DNA of 64,000 nucleotides, from contig NZ_BONC01000025.1 in the NCBI RefSeq assembly GCF_016862515.1, positions 41,842-105,841 on the forward strand, written 5' to 3'. How positions within the stretch are numbered: position 1 is the first letter of the stretch; each line of letters starts with the position of its first letter. The notes beneath the pieces are model-generated. The model saw only the letters and a list, made by a program, of their open reading frames with translations, did no database searches and had not been told where the DNA came from. Of the stretch, positions 32,131-41,682 are shown piece after piece. The position numbers were made by a program, and so were the translations under genes. The stretch comes from Asanoa iriomotensis. Lineage in GTDB: Bacteria; Actinomycetota; Actinomycetes; Mycobacteriales; Micromonosporaceae.

Positions 32131-35100
32131 CTAGTTGATGATCAGTTGGAACGTGGTCGTCGTGTTCTTGATGTTCTGGAAGTTGTTGCTGAACCGCAGG
32201 TTGTTGAACGTCGCCGAGCCGACCGCCGGGCCCTGCCCGGGTTCGGGCAACTCGTTGACCCAGATGCCGAAGCCGGACTTGGCGTCGAACGCGTCACCGC
32301 TCTTCTGCGCACCCGAGATCGAGATGTTCGTGAAGATGGTGTCCTGCACCGGGAACTCCGCCGCTCCGTTGTACTTCGTCTGGAACATGATTCCGGAGTA
32401 CGTCGGATCAACGATGTCGACATTGGACACTCTGATCCCGCGGAACTCCTTGGACGCTGAGAACGCCCATATCGCGCCGAAGGTCTGGTTGCCCCAGAAA
32501 TGGCCGCCCGACCTGATCAGCGAGATGTTGTCGAACGTCGTGAGCCCCGGGCCGAACCCGACGAACGGGTAACCGAAGTCCAGCGAGCTGATCGTCAACC
32601 CGGAGTAGGTGAGCTGGTCGGCGATGTAGAGGTTGCGGAACGTGTTGTTCTGTCCGCCGTACACCGCCACACCGGCCGCCCGCCACGTCACCGTCGCGGA
32701 CAGGTTCTCGAACGTGTTGCCGGTGTTCGCACCGCCACCCGCGTCGGTGGCGGAGAACAGCGCGAACGCGTCGTCGCCGTTGCCCCGGCCCTCGTTGTTG
32801 GAGATCAGGTTGTCGGTGCTGCCGTTGGTCATGTTGACCGCGTCGGCGAACGTGTTGCGGAAGCGGCTGTTGGTGATCCGCAGACCGCTCACGCTCACGC
32901 CCCAGTACGCGCAGATCGTGTGCTCGACCCAGACGTTGTCGATCGTCATGTTGTCGACGTTCTGCAGCTCACCCCAGACCTTGCCCGGCCCGTCCTGGCG
33001 CGACGTGTAGTTGCCGAAGAACGCCAGGTGCTCGAACGACGACCCGCTGGCCGAGGCCTGCACGTCGAAGCCGGCGTTGGTGTCCTGCTGGGTCTGTGGC
33101 GTCTGGAACCGGGTGTACCAGATGCCGGCACCGACGACCTTGATCGGCCGCAGGTAGATCTGGAACTTGTTCGCCGTCTCGTAGGTGCCCGCCGGCAGGT
33201 AGACGCCGAGCGAGGTGGTGTCCTGCCGGGCCGCGTCGAACGCCGCCTGGACCTGCTGCTGGCTGGTGCCGGCCGGCACCTTGTAGCGCGCCGGGTCCGG
33301 GTTGGCCCGCGGCGCGACCTGCTCCAGGTTGATGAAGTCGACCGTTGCCTCGGTGCCGCTGTCCTTCTGCAGCCGGATCGTGGCGCCGGCCGGGATCGAC
33401 GAGTTCAGCATGATGTTGGCCTCGTCGTAGATGTGCCGCGGCCCGCCGGAACCAGGCGAGTTGTTGGGGCTCGCCTCGGCGCCGTAGAGCCACGCGTACT
33501 TCGAGTCCAGCGGGATCGCCTTGTGCAGCGAACCGTTGACGTAGATGTTCAGCGACGAGGTCTGCCCGCCGCCGCCCGCCGAGTCCGGGATGGAGAACCG
33601 GACCACGAGGGTGTTGGTCGGGTTGCGGGTGGTCCACTGCACCCACGAGCCGTTGGTGGGCAGGCGCACCGCGCGCCGGCCCGACGCTTCGCCGGCGAGG
33701 TCGCCGATGGTCCGGTTCGGTGCCAGCGACTGCGCGCCGCCACCGATCGAGCCATCCTCGGCCTCGTACATGTCGTAGGGCATGTTGGCGCCGCGGCCCG
33801 CGAAGAACGGCCGCTCGCTGGTGTTGTTGGTGCGCTTGACCGGCAGCTCGTTGGCGTCGTCGGCAAGCACGACCCGGATCGTGTAGCGGCCGTTGGCCGC
33901 CGTCCATGAGCCGAGGTTGACCGCCGGCGCCGTGGCGCCCGCGGCGATCGTGCCGCTGAAGGAGCCGGTGAGCGTCTGCACCGTGCCGCCCGACTCGTTG
34001 AGGATCGTCAGCGTGATGCCGTGCGCCCCACTCGCCGAGGCGATCGTGCCCTGGTTGCGGATCGCCACCGAGAACGCGACGGACTGGCCGGCCGACGGGT
34101 TGTTCGGCGACCAGCTCACCGAGCCGGCGACCAGGTCGGAGCTCTGCACCTGGCCGACGACGAGGTTGCCGCCGGTGAACGTGTTGTTCGCGTCGCTCTG
34201 CTCGATCACCGTGTTGTTCTCGTCGACCTTGGCGACCAGCTGGTAGGTGCCGGCGTCGCGCGGGCCGATGTTCGAGGTGACGGTGGTCTGGCCGCCGGCG
34301 GCGAGCGCGCCGACGTTGGCCGTGGCGACCTTGGTCGTACCCAGGTAGAGGCCGACCGTCGTGGCACCCGAGCCCGCGTTGCCGATGTTGCTGACCGTGG
34401 CCGACAGCGTGATCGCGTCGGTCTCGATCGGGCTTGCCGGCGACGCGGACATCGCGGTGACGGTCAGGTCCGGGTTCGGTGCCGGGGTGCCGATCACCTG
34501 GAACTCGGAGACCTGGCCGTTGGACGAGCCGCTGTTGGCGGTGAAGGTGAGCCGCACGTCCGCCACGGAACCGCTGACCGGGATGGTCACCGTGTTGCTC
34601 GCGACCGAGTTGCTGAAGCTGTAGGTCGCGGAGCCCACAAGGGTGGTGAACGTGGACGAGCTCTGCTCCCGACCGGAGATCGAGAACGTCTGGGTACGCG
34701 GACCCCAGGCGGCGTCCGGCGGCAGCTTGACCACGACCGAGCTGACCGTGGCGTTCGCACCGAGGGAGACGGTCAGCGTGCTCGGGTAGGCACCCGGCGC
34801 GCCCTCCCAGTAGGTGGCGGCGTTGTCGTCGTTGGCGTTGGCGGCGACGAACGTGTGCACGGTCGACGAGCCCGTGATCGGCTTGCCGACGGCCAGGTTC
34901 GTGCCGCCCGGCCCGCCGCTGCCGGCCCGGGTGACCGTGTTGCTGTTGCCGGAGACGTTGCCGGCCGCGTCCTTGGCCCGCACGTAGTAGGAGACCGTCG
35001 CGGTCGCCGGCTGCGTGTCGGTGTAGGTCAGCACGTTGCCGGCCACGCTGGCCCGGACCGAGCCGTTGGCGTAGACGTCGTAGCCGGTCACGCCGACGTT

Positions 35101-36414
35101 GTCGGTGGACGCGGTCCAGGTGAGCCGGATCTGGTTCGAGCCCGGCTCGGTGTACGCGAGCCCGGACGGCGCCGACGGTGCCTGCGTGTCGGTCGACGTG
35201 CCCTGCCGGGTCACCGTGTTGCTGTTGCCGGACTGGTTGCCCGCCGCGTCCTTGGCACGGACGAAGTAGGACACCGTCGCGCTGTCCGGCTGGCTGTCGG
35301 TGTACGTGGTCACGTTGCCGACGCTGGTGCGGAGCTGGCCGTTGGCGTAGATGTCGTAGCCGGTCACCCCGACGTTGTCGGTCGAGGCCGTCCAGGTCAG
35401 CCGGATCTGCCCGGAGGCGGGCTGGGTGAACCCGAGGTTCGTGGGGGCGGTCGGCGCGGAGGTGTCACCGCTCGTCGGGCCGTAGACCTCGACCTCGGAG
35501 AGCTGGCCGGCCGGCCAACCGGTGTTCGCGGTGACGTTGATCCGCACGTACCGCGTGGTGGCCTGGTTGAAGGTGATCGAGACGGTGTTGCCGCTGGCGG
35601 GGTCGAAGGCGCGGCCCGCGGACGGCGACAGGTCGGTGAACGACGAGCCGTTCGTGCTGCCCTGCACCGACAGCGTCTGTGTCCGGCTGCCCCAACCGGT
35701 GGGCAGCTTCAGCACGACCCGGTTGACCGCCACCGCGGCACCCAGGTCGACCTGCACCCACTGCGGGAACGCGTTGTTCGTGCTCTCCCAGTACGACGCC
35801 TGGTTGCCGTCGACGACGTTGCCGGAGCCGTAGACGTCGGCGTGCCCGCTCTCCGCGGTCGCCTTGCCGAGCGCCAGGTTGCTGGACGACGTCGTCGCGC
35901 CGTACACCTCCAGCTCGGAGATCTGCGCGGCGCCCCACCCGGTGTTGGCGGTGACGTTGACCCGCACGTAGCGGGCGTTGGTCGCGCCGAAGTTGATGGT
36001 CACCGTGTTGTTGTTGCCGGGCGAGAAGGTCTGTCCCGCCGACGAGGTGATCGCCGAGAAGCTGGTGCCGTTGGTGCTGCCCTGGATGGACAGCGTCTCG
36101 GTGCGCTGCCCCCAGCCGTCGGGGAGCTTGAGCACCACCTGGTCGATGCTGATCGTGCTGCCCAGGTCGACCTGGCCCCACTGGGGGAAGGCGCCGGAGC
36201 TCTCCCAGTAGCTGCCCTTGTTGCCGTCGGTGAGGTTGCTGGCGACGAAGCCGGCGTTGGTGCTGCTGGCCGAGGTGGGCTTGCCGGCGGCCAGGTTGGG
36301 CCCGCCGGCCGCGGCGGCGGGCGAGCCGGACACGGCGGACAGGACGGAGCCGACGAGCAGGGTCGATACCGCGGCGGCGATCAGCCGCGAACGTCTTTTC
36401 CGGGGTAGGGACAT
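32131..36414 (-). CDS. Secreted GH87-like alpha-1,3-glucanase candidate, C-terminal catalytic core
   Basis: A 1427-residue secreted multidomain protein. In order: signal peptide (1-36), F5/8-type C domains at about 38-172 and 178-312, two fibronectin III domains (320-403, 412-497), a third F5/8-type domain (505-642), two CARDB-like modules (648-753, 758-865), a CBM35/CBM6-like module starting YEAEDGS (880-1032) and a right-handed beta-helix (1040-1427). In the helix D1191 (ADAVNM) and D1214/D1215 (GNGDDAFALF) have the 23/24-residue spacing reported for the three catalytic Asp of GH87 alpha-1,3-glucanases. Start ATG 36414. It is 53 bases from the second glucanase gene upstream and probably the last gene of the operon beginning at 45008. 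Mycodextranase is an alternative specificity. Confidence 0.72.
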   Translation of the reverse strand: MSLPRKRRSRLIAAAVSTLLVGSVLSAVSGSPAAAAGGPNLAAGKPTSASSTNAGFVASNLTDGNKGSYWESSGAFPQWGQVDLGSTISIDQVVLKLPDGWGQRTETLSIQGSTNGTSFSAITSSAGQTFSPGNNNTVTINFGATNARYVRVNVTANTGWGAAQISELEVYGATTSSSNLALGKATAESGHADVYGSGNVVDGNQASYWESTNNAFPQWVQVDLGAAVAVNRVVLKLPTGWGSRTQTLSVQGSTNGSSFTDLSPSAGRAFDPASGNTVSITFNQATTRYVRINVTANTGWPAGQLSEVEVYGPTSGDTSAPTAPTNLGFTQPASGQIRLTWTASTDNVGVTGYDIYANGQLRTSVGNVTTYTDSQPDSATVSYFVRAKDAAGNQSGNSNTVTRQGTSTDTQAPSAPSGLAYTEPGSNQIRLTWTASTDNVGVTGYDVYANGSVRASVAGNVLTYTDTQPATATVSYYVRAKDAAGNVSGNSNTVTRAGSGGPGGTNLAVGKPITGSSTVHTFVAANANDDNAATYWEGAPGAYPSTLTVSLGANATVSSVVVKLPPDAAWGPRTQTFSISGREQSSSTFTTLVGSATYSFSNSVASNTVTIPVSGSVADVRLTFTANSGSSNGQVSEFQVIGTPAPNPDLTVTAMSASPASPIETDAITLSATVSNIGNAGSGATTVGLYLGTTKVATANVGALAAGGQTTVTSNIGPRDAGTYQLVAKVDENNTVIEQSDANNTFTGGNLVVGQVQSSDLVAGSVSWSPNNPSAGQSVAFSVAIRNQGTIASASGAHGITLTILNESGGTVQTLTGSFSGTIAAGATAPAVNLGSWTAANGRYTIRVVLADDANELPVKRTNNTSERPFFAGRGANMPYDMYEAEDGSIGGGAQSLAPNRTIGDLAGEASGRRAVRLPTNGSWVQWTTRNPTNTLVVRFSIPDSAGGGGQTSSLNIYVNGSLHKAIPLDSKYAWLYGAEASPNNSPGSGGPRHIYDEANIMLNSSIPAGATIRLQKDSGTEATVDFINLEQVAPRANPDPARYKVPAGTSQQQVQAAFDAARQDTTSLGVYLPAGTYETANKFQIYLRPIKVVGAGIWYTRFQTPQTQQDTNAGFDVQASASGSSFEHLAFFGNYTSRQDGPGKVWGELQNVDNMTIDNVWVEHTICAYWGVSVSGLRITNSRFRNTFADAVNMTNGSTDNLISNNEGRGNGDDAFALFSATDAGGGANTGNTFENLSATVTWRAAGVAVYGGQNNTFRNLYIADQLTYSGLTISSLDFGYPFVGFGPGLTTFDNISLIRSGGHFWGNQTFGAIWAFSASKEFRGIRVSNVDIVDPTYSGIMFQTKYNGAAEFPVQDTIFTNISISGAQKSGDAFDAKSGFGIWVNELPEPGQGPAVGSATFNNLRFSNNFQNIKNTTTTFQLIIN

Positions 36415-36467
36415 GGCGGGGGTAGCACCTCTTCCGTGAGGGATTCCGTGGAGTCGGAAGGGATGGG

Positions 36468-39400
36468 TCAGGAGGCGTAGACCTCGAACTCGGAGAGCTG
36501 ACCGGCAGGCCAGCCCGTGTTACCGGTGAACGTCAGCCGGACGTAGCGTTGCGACGTCGCCGGGAACGTGATGGTGGCGGTGTTGCCGCTGGCCGGGTTG
36601 AACGTGCGGCCGGCGGCGCCCGCCAGGGTCGTGAACGACGAGTTGTTGGTGGAACCCAACACCGCGATCGTCTGGGTGCGCGTCGCCCACGCGGCCGGCG
36701 GCGGCAGCTTGAGCACCAGCCGGGAGATCGACTGCGCGCTGCCCAGGTCGACGGTCACCGACTGCGGGAACGCGTTGTTGGCGCTCTCCCAGTAGGTGCT
36801 GGCGTTGCCGTCGACCGCGTTGCCGGCGCCGTAGACGTCGGCGTGACTGGTCTCGGTGATCGGCCGGTTGAGGGCCAGGTTGGTCACGGGCGGGGTGGTG
36901 CTGGTGCCCACGCCGGACAGGCTCACGGTGTGCGGCGAGCCGGGTGCGTTGGACGCGATCGACAGCGTGCCCGTGCGGGTGCCCGTGCCGGTCGGCGTGA
37001 AGGTGACGTTGACCGTGCAGGAGGCGCCGGCCGCCACCGACCCGCAGTTGTTGGTCTGCGCGTAGTCGCCGGTGACGGAGACGCCGGAGATCGACGCGGT
37101 GGCGTTGCCGGTGTTGGTGACGCTCACCTGTTGCGCCGGGCTGGTCGTGTTGACCTGCCGGCTCGCGAACGTCAACGCGCCCGGCGTGACCGACAGGGCC
37201 GGGCCGGTCGACCCGCCGCCGCCGTAGACCTCGAACTCGGATAGCTGCGCGGCCGGCCAGACGTTGTTGCTGTTGAAGGTCAGCCGGACGAACCGCCGGG
37301 TGCCTGCAGGCAGGTTGACGGTGACGGACGAACCCTGGTTGAACGTGTAGTTGGCCCCGCCGAGGATCTGGCTGTACGAGCCGCCGTCGGTCGAGCCCAG
37401 CACCGTGATGTTCTGCGTGCGGGTCTCCCAGTTGGTCGGCAGCTTGAGCACCAGCCGGTTGACCGACTGGGCGGCACCCAGGTCGACGGTCAACGACTGC
37501 GGGAACTGCCCGTTGCTGCCCTCCCAGTAGGAGGCGACGTTGCCGTCGACGGCGTTGGTCGCGACGTACGGGCCGTTGTTGGTGGTCGCCGTGACCGGCC
37601 GGCCCGCGGCCAGGTTGCCGGCCGGGTCGAACCCGACGCCCGACAGCCCGATCACCAGGTCACCCGGCGTGGTCTGCACGAACGCCATGCCGGCGCGGTT
37701 GCCGGCGGCGGTCGGCCGGAACGTCACCGTGAGCGTGCAGGTGGCGTTGGGTGCCAGGGTCGCCGGGCAGTTGTTGGTCTGGCTGAAGTCGGCCGGGCTG
37801 ACCGAGATGCCCGACACCGGCGCGTTCGCGGTGCCGTTGTTGCGCAACGTCACGGTCTGCGGCGCGCTGGTGGTGTTGAGGTTCTGCGTGCCGAAGGTGA
37901 GGCTGCTCGGGCTGGCGACGATCTGGCCGGACCCGGGCGGCGTCGTCGGCGGGTTGGTCGGCCCACTGTTCCACTGTGGAGCCGGCCAGGGCCCGCACGC
38001 CGGTGTCGCGGTGTACCAGCCCGAGTTGCCGGCGCCCTGGGTGATCTGGAAGCCCGAGCCGACGCAGTTGTGGATCGGCACCGGCTGGGCGATCCCGGTC
38101 GCCACCACGTTGGTGAACGAGACCTGGCTGGCCGCCTGCACCTGGAGCGCGTAGGTGCCCGCACCTTGGATGCGGACGTTGTTGAAGTTGATGCCGCGGG
38201 TCTGACCCTCGATCCAGTGCAGCGCCGCGTACGAGCTGTCGAGGATGTCGGTGTCGGTGATGTTGATGGTGGCGTCGCTCGCGAACGCCTCGTTGAGCGC
38301 CGAGAACCAGATCGCGCCGACGCCGAAGTTCCAGTTGTAGTCGGAGTTGCCGGCCCGGATCGTGGTGTTGCGGGCGATCGTCCAGGTGCCGTGCACCGCG
38401 GTCGCGCCCTGCACGCCCGGATACCGGTTGGCGACGTGGATGCCGCCGCCGTTGGTCAGCGAGTCGGCCACGACGTTGTCGCTGATGGTGATGTCCCGCC
38501 CGCCGTAGCTGACCAGGTGGTTGGCGAGCAGCGTGACGCCGATCGTGTTGTGGGTGAACGAGTTGCCGACGTTCGGCACGTTCTGCGCCCACATCGCCAG
38601 CGCGTCGTCGCCGGTGTTGCGCAGGAACGTGTTGGTGACCGTCGAGTTCGTGACGCCGGTGTGGAAGTTGACCCCGTCGGCGGTCTGGTCGAGGATCCGG
38701 CTGTTGCGGATCGTGAAGTTGTTCATCGGGCCGTCCATCCAGGCACCGACCTTGGTGTGCTGCATCCAGACGTTGTCGATGACCGAGTCCGTCATCGCGC
38801 CGCCGAACGCGTTGACCTGGTCGTCGTCGATCCGCTCCTGGATGTCGCCGATGATCGCGAGGTCGCGCACGGTCACGTTGCGGCTCGGCCCGTTGGCCTC
38901 GTGCGCGCGGATCTCACCGGTGTAGCCGCCGCCGGGCACGTATTTGCCGTAGATGCCGGCCGCGCGCTTGCGGTCGGTCGGGTGCCGGCCGCCGAGCACC
39001 GAGTACCACGGGCCCGCGCCGCGCAGCGTCACGCCGTCGACCACGACGTGGTCCCAGAGCGTGAAGTTCCCCTGCGGCACGTAGACCGGACGCCCCTGTG
39101 CCTGGCCGGCGTTGACCGCCGACTGGAACTTGGCCGTCGAATCGGTCGCGCCCGTCGGGTCCGCGCCGTAGTCCGCGACCACGTCGATCGCGTTGGTGGG
39201 CTTGGCGATCGGCGCCGGCACGTTCTCGAAGTCGGCCAGGTCGATGGTGAAGGTCGGCGACGCGGCGGTGGAGTTGACCTGCAGCCGGATCTTGGTGCCG
39301 ATCGGCTGGGTCGAGCCGAACATCGCCCGTGCCTCGTCGTAGAAGTGGTGCGGGTTGGTGTCGCCCGGGTTGTTGTTGAACGGGTAGCCGCCGTAGTACC

Positions 39401-39881
39401 AGCCGTACTTCGAGGTGACCGGCACGGTCTTGAGCAGGGTGCCGTTGGCGCGCAGGTCGATGGTCGCGTCCCGGCCCTGGCCGGAGGGCCCGTCCGGGAT
39501 GCTGTAGCGGAAGGTCACGGCGTTGGCCGGCGCGGTCAGCGTGAACTCGACGTACTCACCGACGGCGTCCAGCGTCACCGCCTCCCGGCCGGAGGCCTCG
39601 GCCGGCAGTTGGCCGTAGAACCGGGTCGGGCCGATCTTCGTGCCGGTGTGCGCGACCTCTTCGGCCTCGTGCTCGATGAACGGGACGGTCGCGCCGCGGC
39701 CGGCGATGTCGAACGGTGACAGGCCGGCCGCGGCGGCGGGCGTCGCGGAAAGGGTGATCACGCTGATGCCGGTCGCGAGCAGGGCGGAACTCGCCAGGAT
39801 GGCGAGCCCCGCCCGGCGGCGGGTGGCGGTGCGCGATGCGGTGCCGGCTGTGGGCGCAGCGACGGCGTCGTGGTTGGGCAT
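36468..39881 (-). CDS. Secreted GH87-like alpha-1,3-glucanase candidate, N-terminal catalytic core
   Basis: A 1137-residue secreted protein. In order: signal peptide (1-52), a CBM35-like module with EHEAEEVAHTG (60-222), a beta-helix catalytic domain (230-630), a Thr/Pro linker, an ASH/choice-of-anchor module (655-752), F5/8-type C domain (757-900), a second ASH-like module (905-1000) and a second F5/8-type domain (1003-1137). Candidate catalytic residues are D402 (ADGVNFHTG) and D425/D426 (NTGDDALAMW), with the GH87 spacing. It would cut alpha-1,3-glucan outside the cell; the F5/8 modules bind polysaccharide. No operator is seen in the 100 bases before its ATG (39881), so it is probably read through from the GH13 gene. 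Confidence 0.74.
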   Translation of the reverse strand: MPNHDAVAAPTAGTASRTATRRRAGLAILASSALLATGISVITLSATPAAAAGLSPFDIAGRGATVPFIEHEAEEVAHTGTKIGPTRFYGQLPAEASGREAVTLDAVGEYVEFTLTAPANAVTFRYSIPDGPSGQGRDATIDLRANGTLLKTVPVTSKYGWYYGGYPFNNNPGDTNPHHFYDEARAMFGSTQPIGTKIRLQVNSTAASPTFTIDLADFENVPAPIAKPTNAIDVVADYGADPTGATDSTAKFQSAVNAGQAQGRPVYVPQGNFTLWDHVVVDGVTLRGAGPWYSVLGGRHPTDRKRAAGIYGKYVPGGGYTGEIRAHEANGPSRNVTVRDLAIIGDIQERIDDDQVNAFGGAMTDSVIDNVWMQHTKVGAWMDGPMNNFTIRNSRILDQTADGVNFHTGVTNSTVTNTFLRNTGDDALAMWAQNVPNVGNSFTHNTIGVTLLANHLVSYGGRDITISDNVVADSLTNGGGIHVANRYPGVQGATAVHGTWTIARNTTIRAGNSDYNWNFGVGAIWFSALNEAFASDATINITDTDILDSSYAALHWIEGQTRGINFNNVRIQGAGTYALQVQAASQVSFTNVVATGIAQPVPIHNCVGSGFQITQGAGNSGWYTATPACGPWPAPQWNSGPTNPPTTPPGSGQIVASPSSLTFGTQNLNTTSAPQTVTLRNNGTANAPVSGISVSPADFSQTNNCPATLAPNATCTLTVTFRPTAAGNRAGMAFVQTTPGDLVIGLSGVGFDPAGNLAAGRPVTATTNNGPYVATNAVDGNVASYWEGSNGQFPQSLTVDLGAAQSVNRLVLKLPTNWETRTQNITVLGSTDGGSYSQILGGANYTFNQGSSVTVNLPAGTRRFVRLTFNSNNVWPAAQLSEFEVYGGGGSTGPALSVTPGALTFASRQVNTTSPAQQVSVTNTGNATASISGVSVTGDYAQTNNCGSVAAGASCTVNVTFTPTGTGTRTGTLSIASNAPGSPHTVSLSGVGTSTTPPVTNLALNRPITETSHADVYGAGNAVDGNASTYWESANNAFPQSVTVDLGSAQSISRLVLKLPPPAAWATRTQTIAVLGSTNNSSFTTLAGAAGRTFNPASGNTATITFPATSQRYVRLTFTGNTGWPAGQLSEFEVYAS

Positions 39882-39981
39882 GGGTTCCCTTCCGAGAGGT
39901 GGGACGATCCCCCCGTGCGTGGTGCCCTTTGGTGCGCGTACCCCCGTGGTCTTCAGTTGTTTCCGTGGAGCCGTCAGTCTG

Positions 39982-41604
39982 TTAGGCCGTGCGGAGCCAG
40001 GCGGTGGTGTCCGGCGGGAGCCGGTCGCCGTCGAGCGGGCCGCTGGCCAGCCAGATCTCCTCGTGTGCGGGGAGGTCGACGCTGGCCGCGGAGAGGTTGG
40101 CGACGCAGGTGAAGCGCGGGTCGCGGGTGAAGGAGAGCACCCCGGCGGGCGCCGGGAGCCAGGTCATGGCGCCGTCGCCGAGGGCCGCCGCCTCCCGCCG
40201 GACCCGCAGCGCGCAGCGGTAGAGCTCGAGCATCGAGTGCGGGTCGCCGGTCTGCGCCTGGACGGTGCGGTCCTTCCAGTCGGCCGGTTGCGGCAACCAG
40301 GGTGCGGCCGAGCCGGCGGCCGAGAAGCCGAACGGCGACTCGACGCCGGACCACGGCAGCGGCACCCGGCAGCCGTCGCGACCGGGGTCGACGAAGCCCG
40401 ACCTCGGGTACATCGGGTCGGTGCGCATCGCCGGCGGGATGTCCTCGACCTCCCAGAGCCCGAGCTCCTCGCCCTGGTAGATGTAGGCGCCGCCGGGCAG
40501 CGCCAGGCAGAGCAGCGCCGCCGCCCGGGCCCGCTGGTAACCGAGCTGCAGGTCGGTCGGCGTCCCCTCGCGCTTGGTGGCGAAGCTGAACGTCGTGTCG
40601 GCCCGGCCGTAGCGGGTCACCGGCCGGGTGACGTCGTGGTTGGAGAGCACCCAGGTGGCCGGCGCGCCGACCAGCGCGTGCGCCTCCATCGTGCGGTCGA
40701 TGCAGGCGCGCAGCAGCTCCGGGTCCCAGGCGCAGCCGAGGAAGTCGAAGTTGAACGCGGCGTGCAGCTCGTCGGGGCGCAGGTAATTGGTGAACCGGTG
40801 CGCGTCGGGCAGCCAGACCTCGCCGATCAGCGCGCGCTCGCCCGGGTACTCGTCGGCGATCCGCCGCCAGCTCCGGTAGATCTCGTGCACCCCGTCCAGG
40901 TCGTGGAACGGGTGCAGTTCGGCCGCTTCGACCTCGGGCAGCGCGGGGTCCTTGAGCAGCAGGGCGGCGGAGTCGATCCGGATGCCGTCGACGCCCCGGT
41001 CGAGCCAGAACCGCAGGATGCTCTCGAACTCGGCCCGGACCTTCGGGTGGTCCCAGTTGAAGTCCGGCTGCTCCGGGGTGAACAGGTGCAGGTACCAGTC
41101 GCCAGGTGTGCCGTCCGGGTTGGTGGTGCGGGTCCAGGTCGTGCCCTTGAACTCGCCACGCCAGTCGGTGGGCATCTCGTCGCCGTTGCGCCCACGACCG
41201 GGCCGGAACCAGAACAGCTCCCGCTCGGGCGCGCCCGGCCCGCCAGCAAGCGCGGCCTGGAACCACGGGTGCTGGTCGGAGCAGTGGTTGGGCACCACGT
41301 CGATGATCACCTTGATGCCACGCTCGTGGGCCTCCGCGATCATCGCCTCGGCTTCCGCCAGGGTGCCGAAGAGCGGGTCGATGTCCCGGAAGTCGGAGAC
41401 GTCGTAGCCCGCGTCCGCCATGGGCGACGGAAACCAGGGGCTCAACCAGACCGCGTCGACACCGAGCGAGGACAGGTAGTCGAGGTGTGCCCGGATGCCG
41501 GCGATGTCGCCGATGCCGTCGCCACTGCCGTCGGCGAAGCTGCGGGGATAGATCTGGTAGATCACCGCCCCGCGCCACCACGGCTGGCTCTCTGCGATGG
41601 ACAC
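39982..41604 (-). CDS. GH13 alpha-glucosidase
   Basis: A 540-residue cytoplasmic GH13 enzyme without signal peptide. The four GH13 regions are present: DVVPNH (102-107), GIRIDSAA with nucleophile D211, GEVW with acid/base E262, and SNHDV with D324. The N-terminus (WWRGAVIYQIYPRSFADGSGDGIGDI) and the QPDFNWDHP segment are those of alpha-glucosidases and oligo-1,6-glucosidases. It would hydrolyse imported alpha-gluco-oligosaccharides, here perhaps nigero-oligosaccharides. ATG 41604 is preceded by AGAAAGCAGG as a moderate binding site. It lies 78 bases downstream of the permease genes. Confidence 0.9.
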   Translation of the reverse strand: MSIAESQPWWRGAVIYQIYPRSFADGSGDGIGDIAGIRAHLDYLSSLGVDAVWLSPWFPSPMADAGYDVSDFRDIDPLFGTLAEAEAMIAEAHERGIKVIIDVVPNHCSDQHPWFQAALAGGPGAPERELFWFRPGRGRNGDEMPTDWRGEFKGTTWTRTTNPDGTPGDWYLHLFTPEQPDFNWDHPKVRAEFESILRFWLDRGVDGIRIDSAALLLKDPALPEVEAAELHPFHDLDGVHEIYRSWRRIADEYPGERALIGEVWLPDAHRFTNYLRPDELHAAFNFDFLGCAWDPELLRACIDRTMEAHALVGAPATWVLSNHDVTRPVTRYGRADTTFSFATKREGTPTDLQLGYQRARAAALLCLALPGGAYIYQGEELGLWEVEDIPPAMRTDPMYPRSGFVDPGRDGCRVPLPWSGVESPFGFSAAGSAAPWLPQPADWKDRTVQAQTGDPHSMLELYRCALRVRREAAALGDGAMTWLPAPAGVLSFTRDPRFTCVANLSAASVDLPAHEEIWLASGPLDGDRLPPDTTAWLRTA

Positions 41605-41682
41605 TGGATACCTGCTTTCTGTTTCAGGTGGTTCGGGTGCGTTTCGCTCGGTCCGGCATCCTCGCCGGCGCTGATCCGCTGG

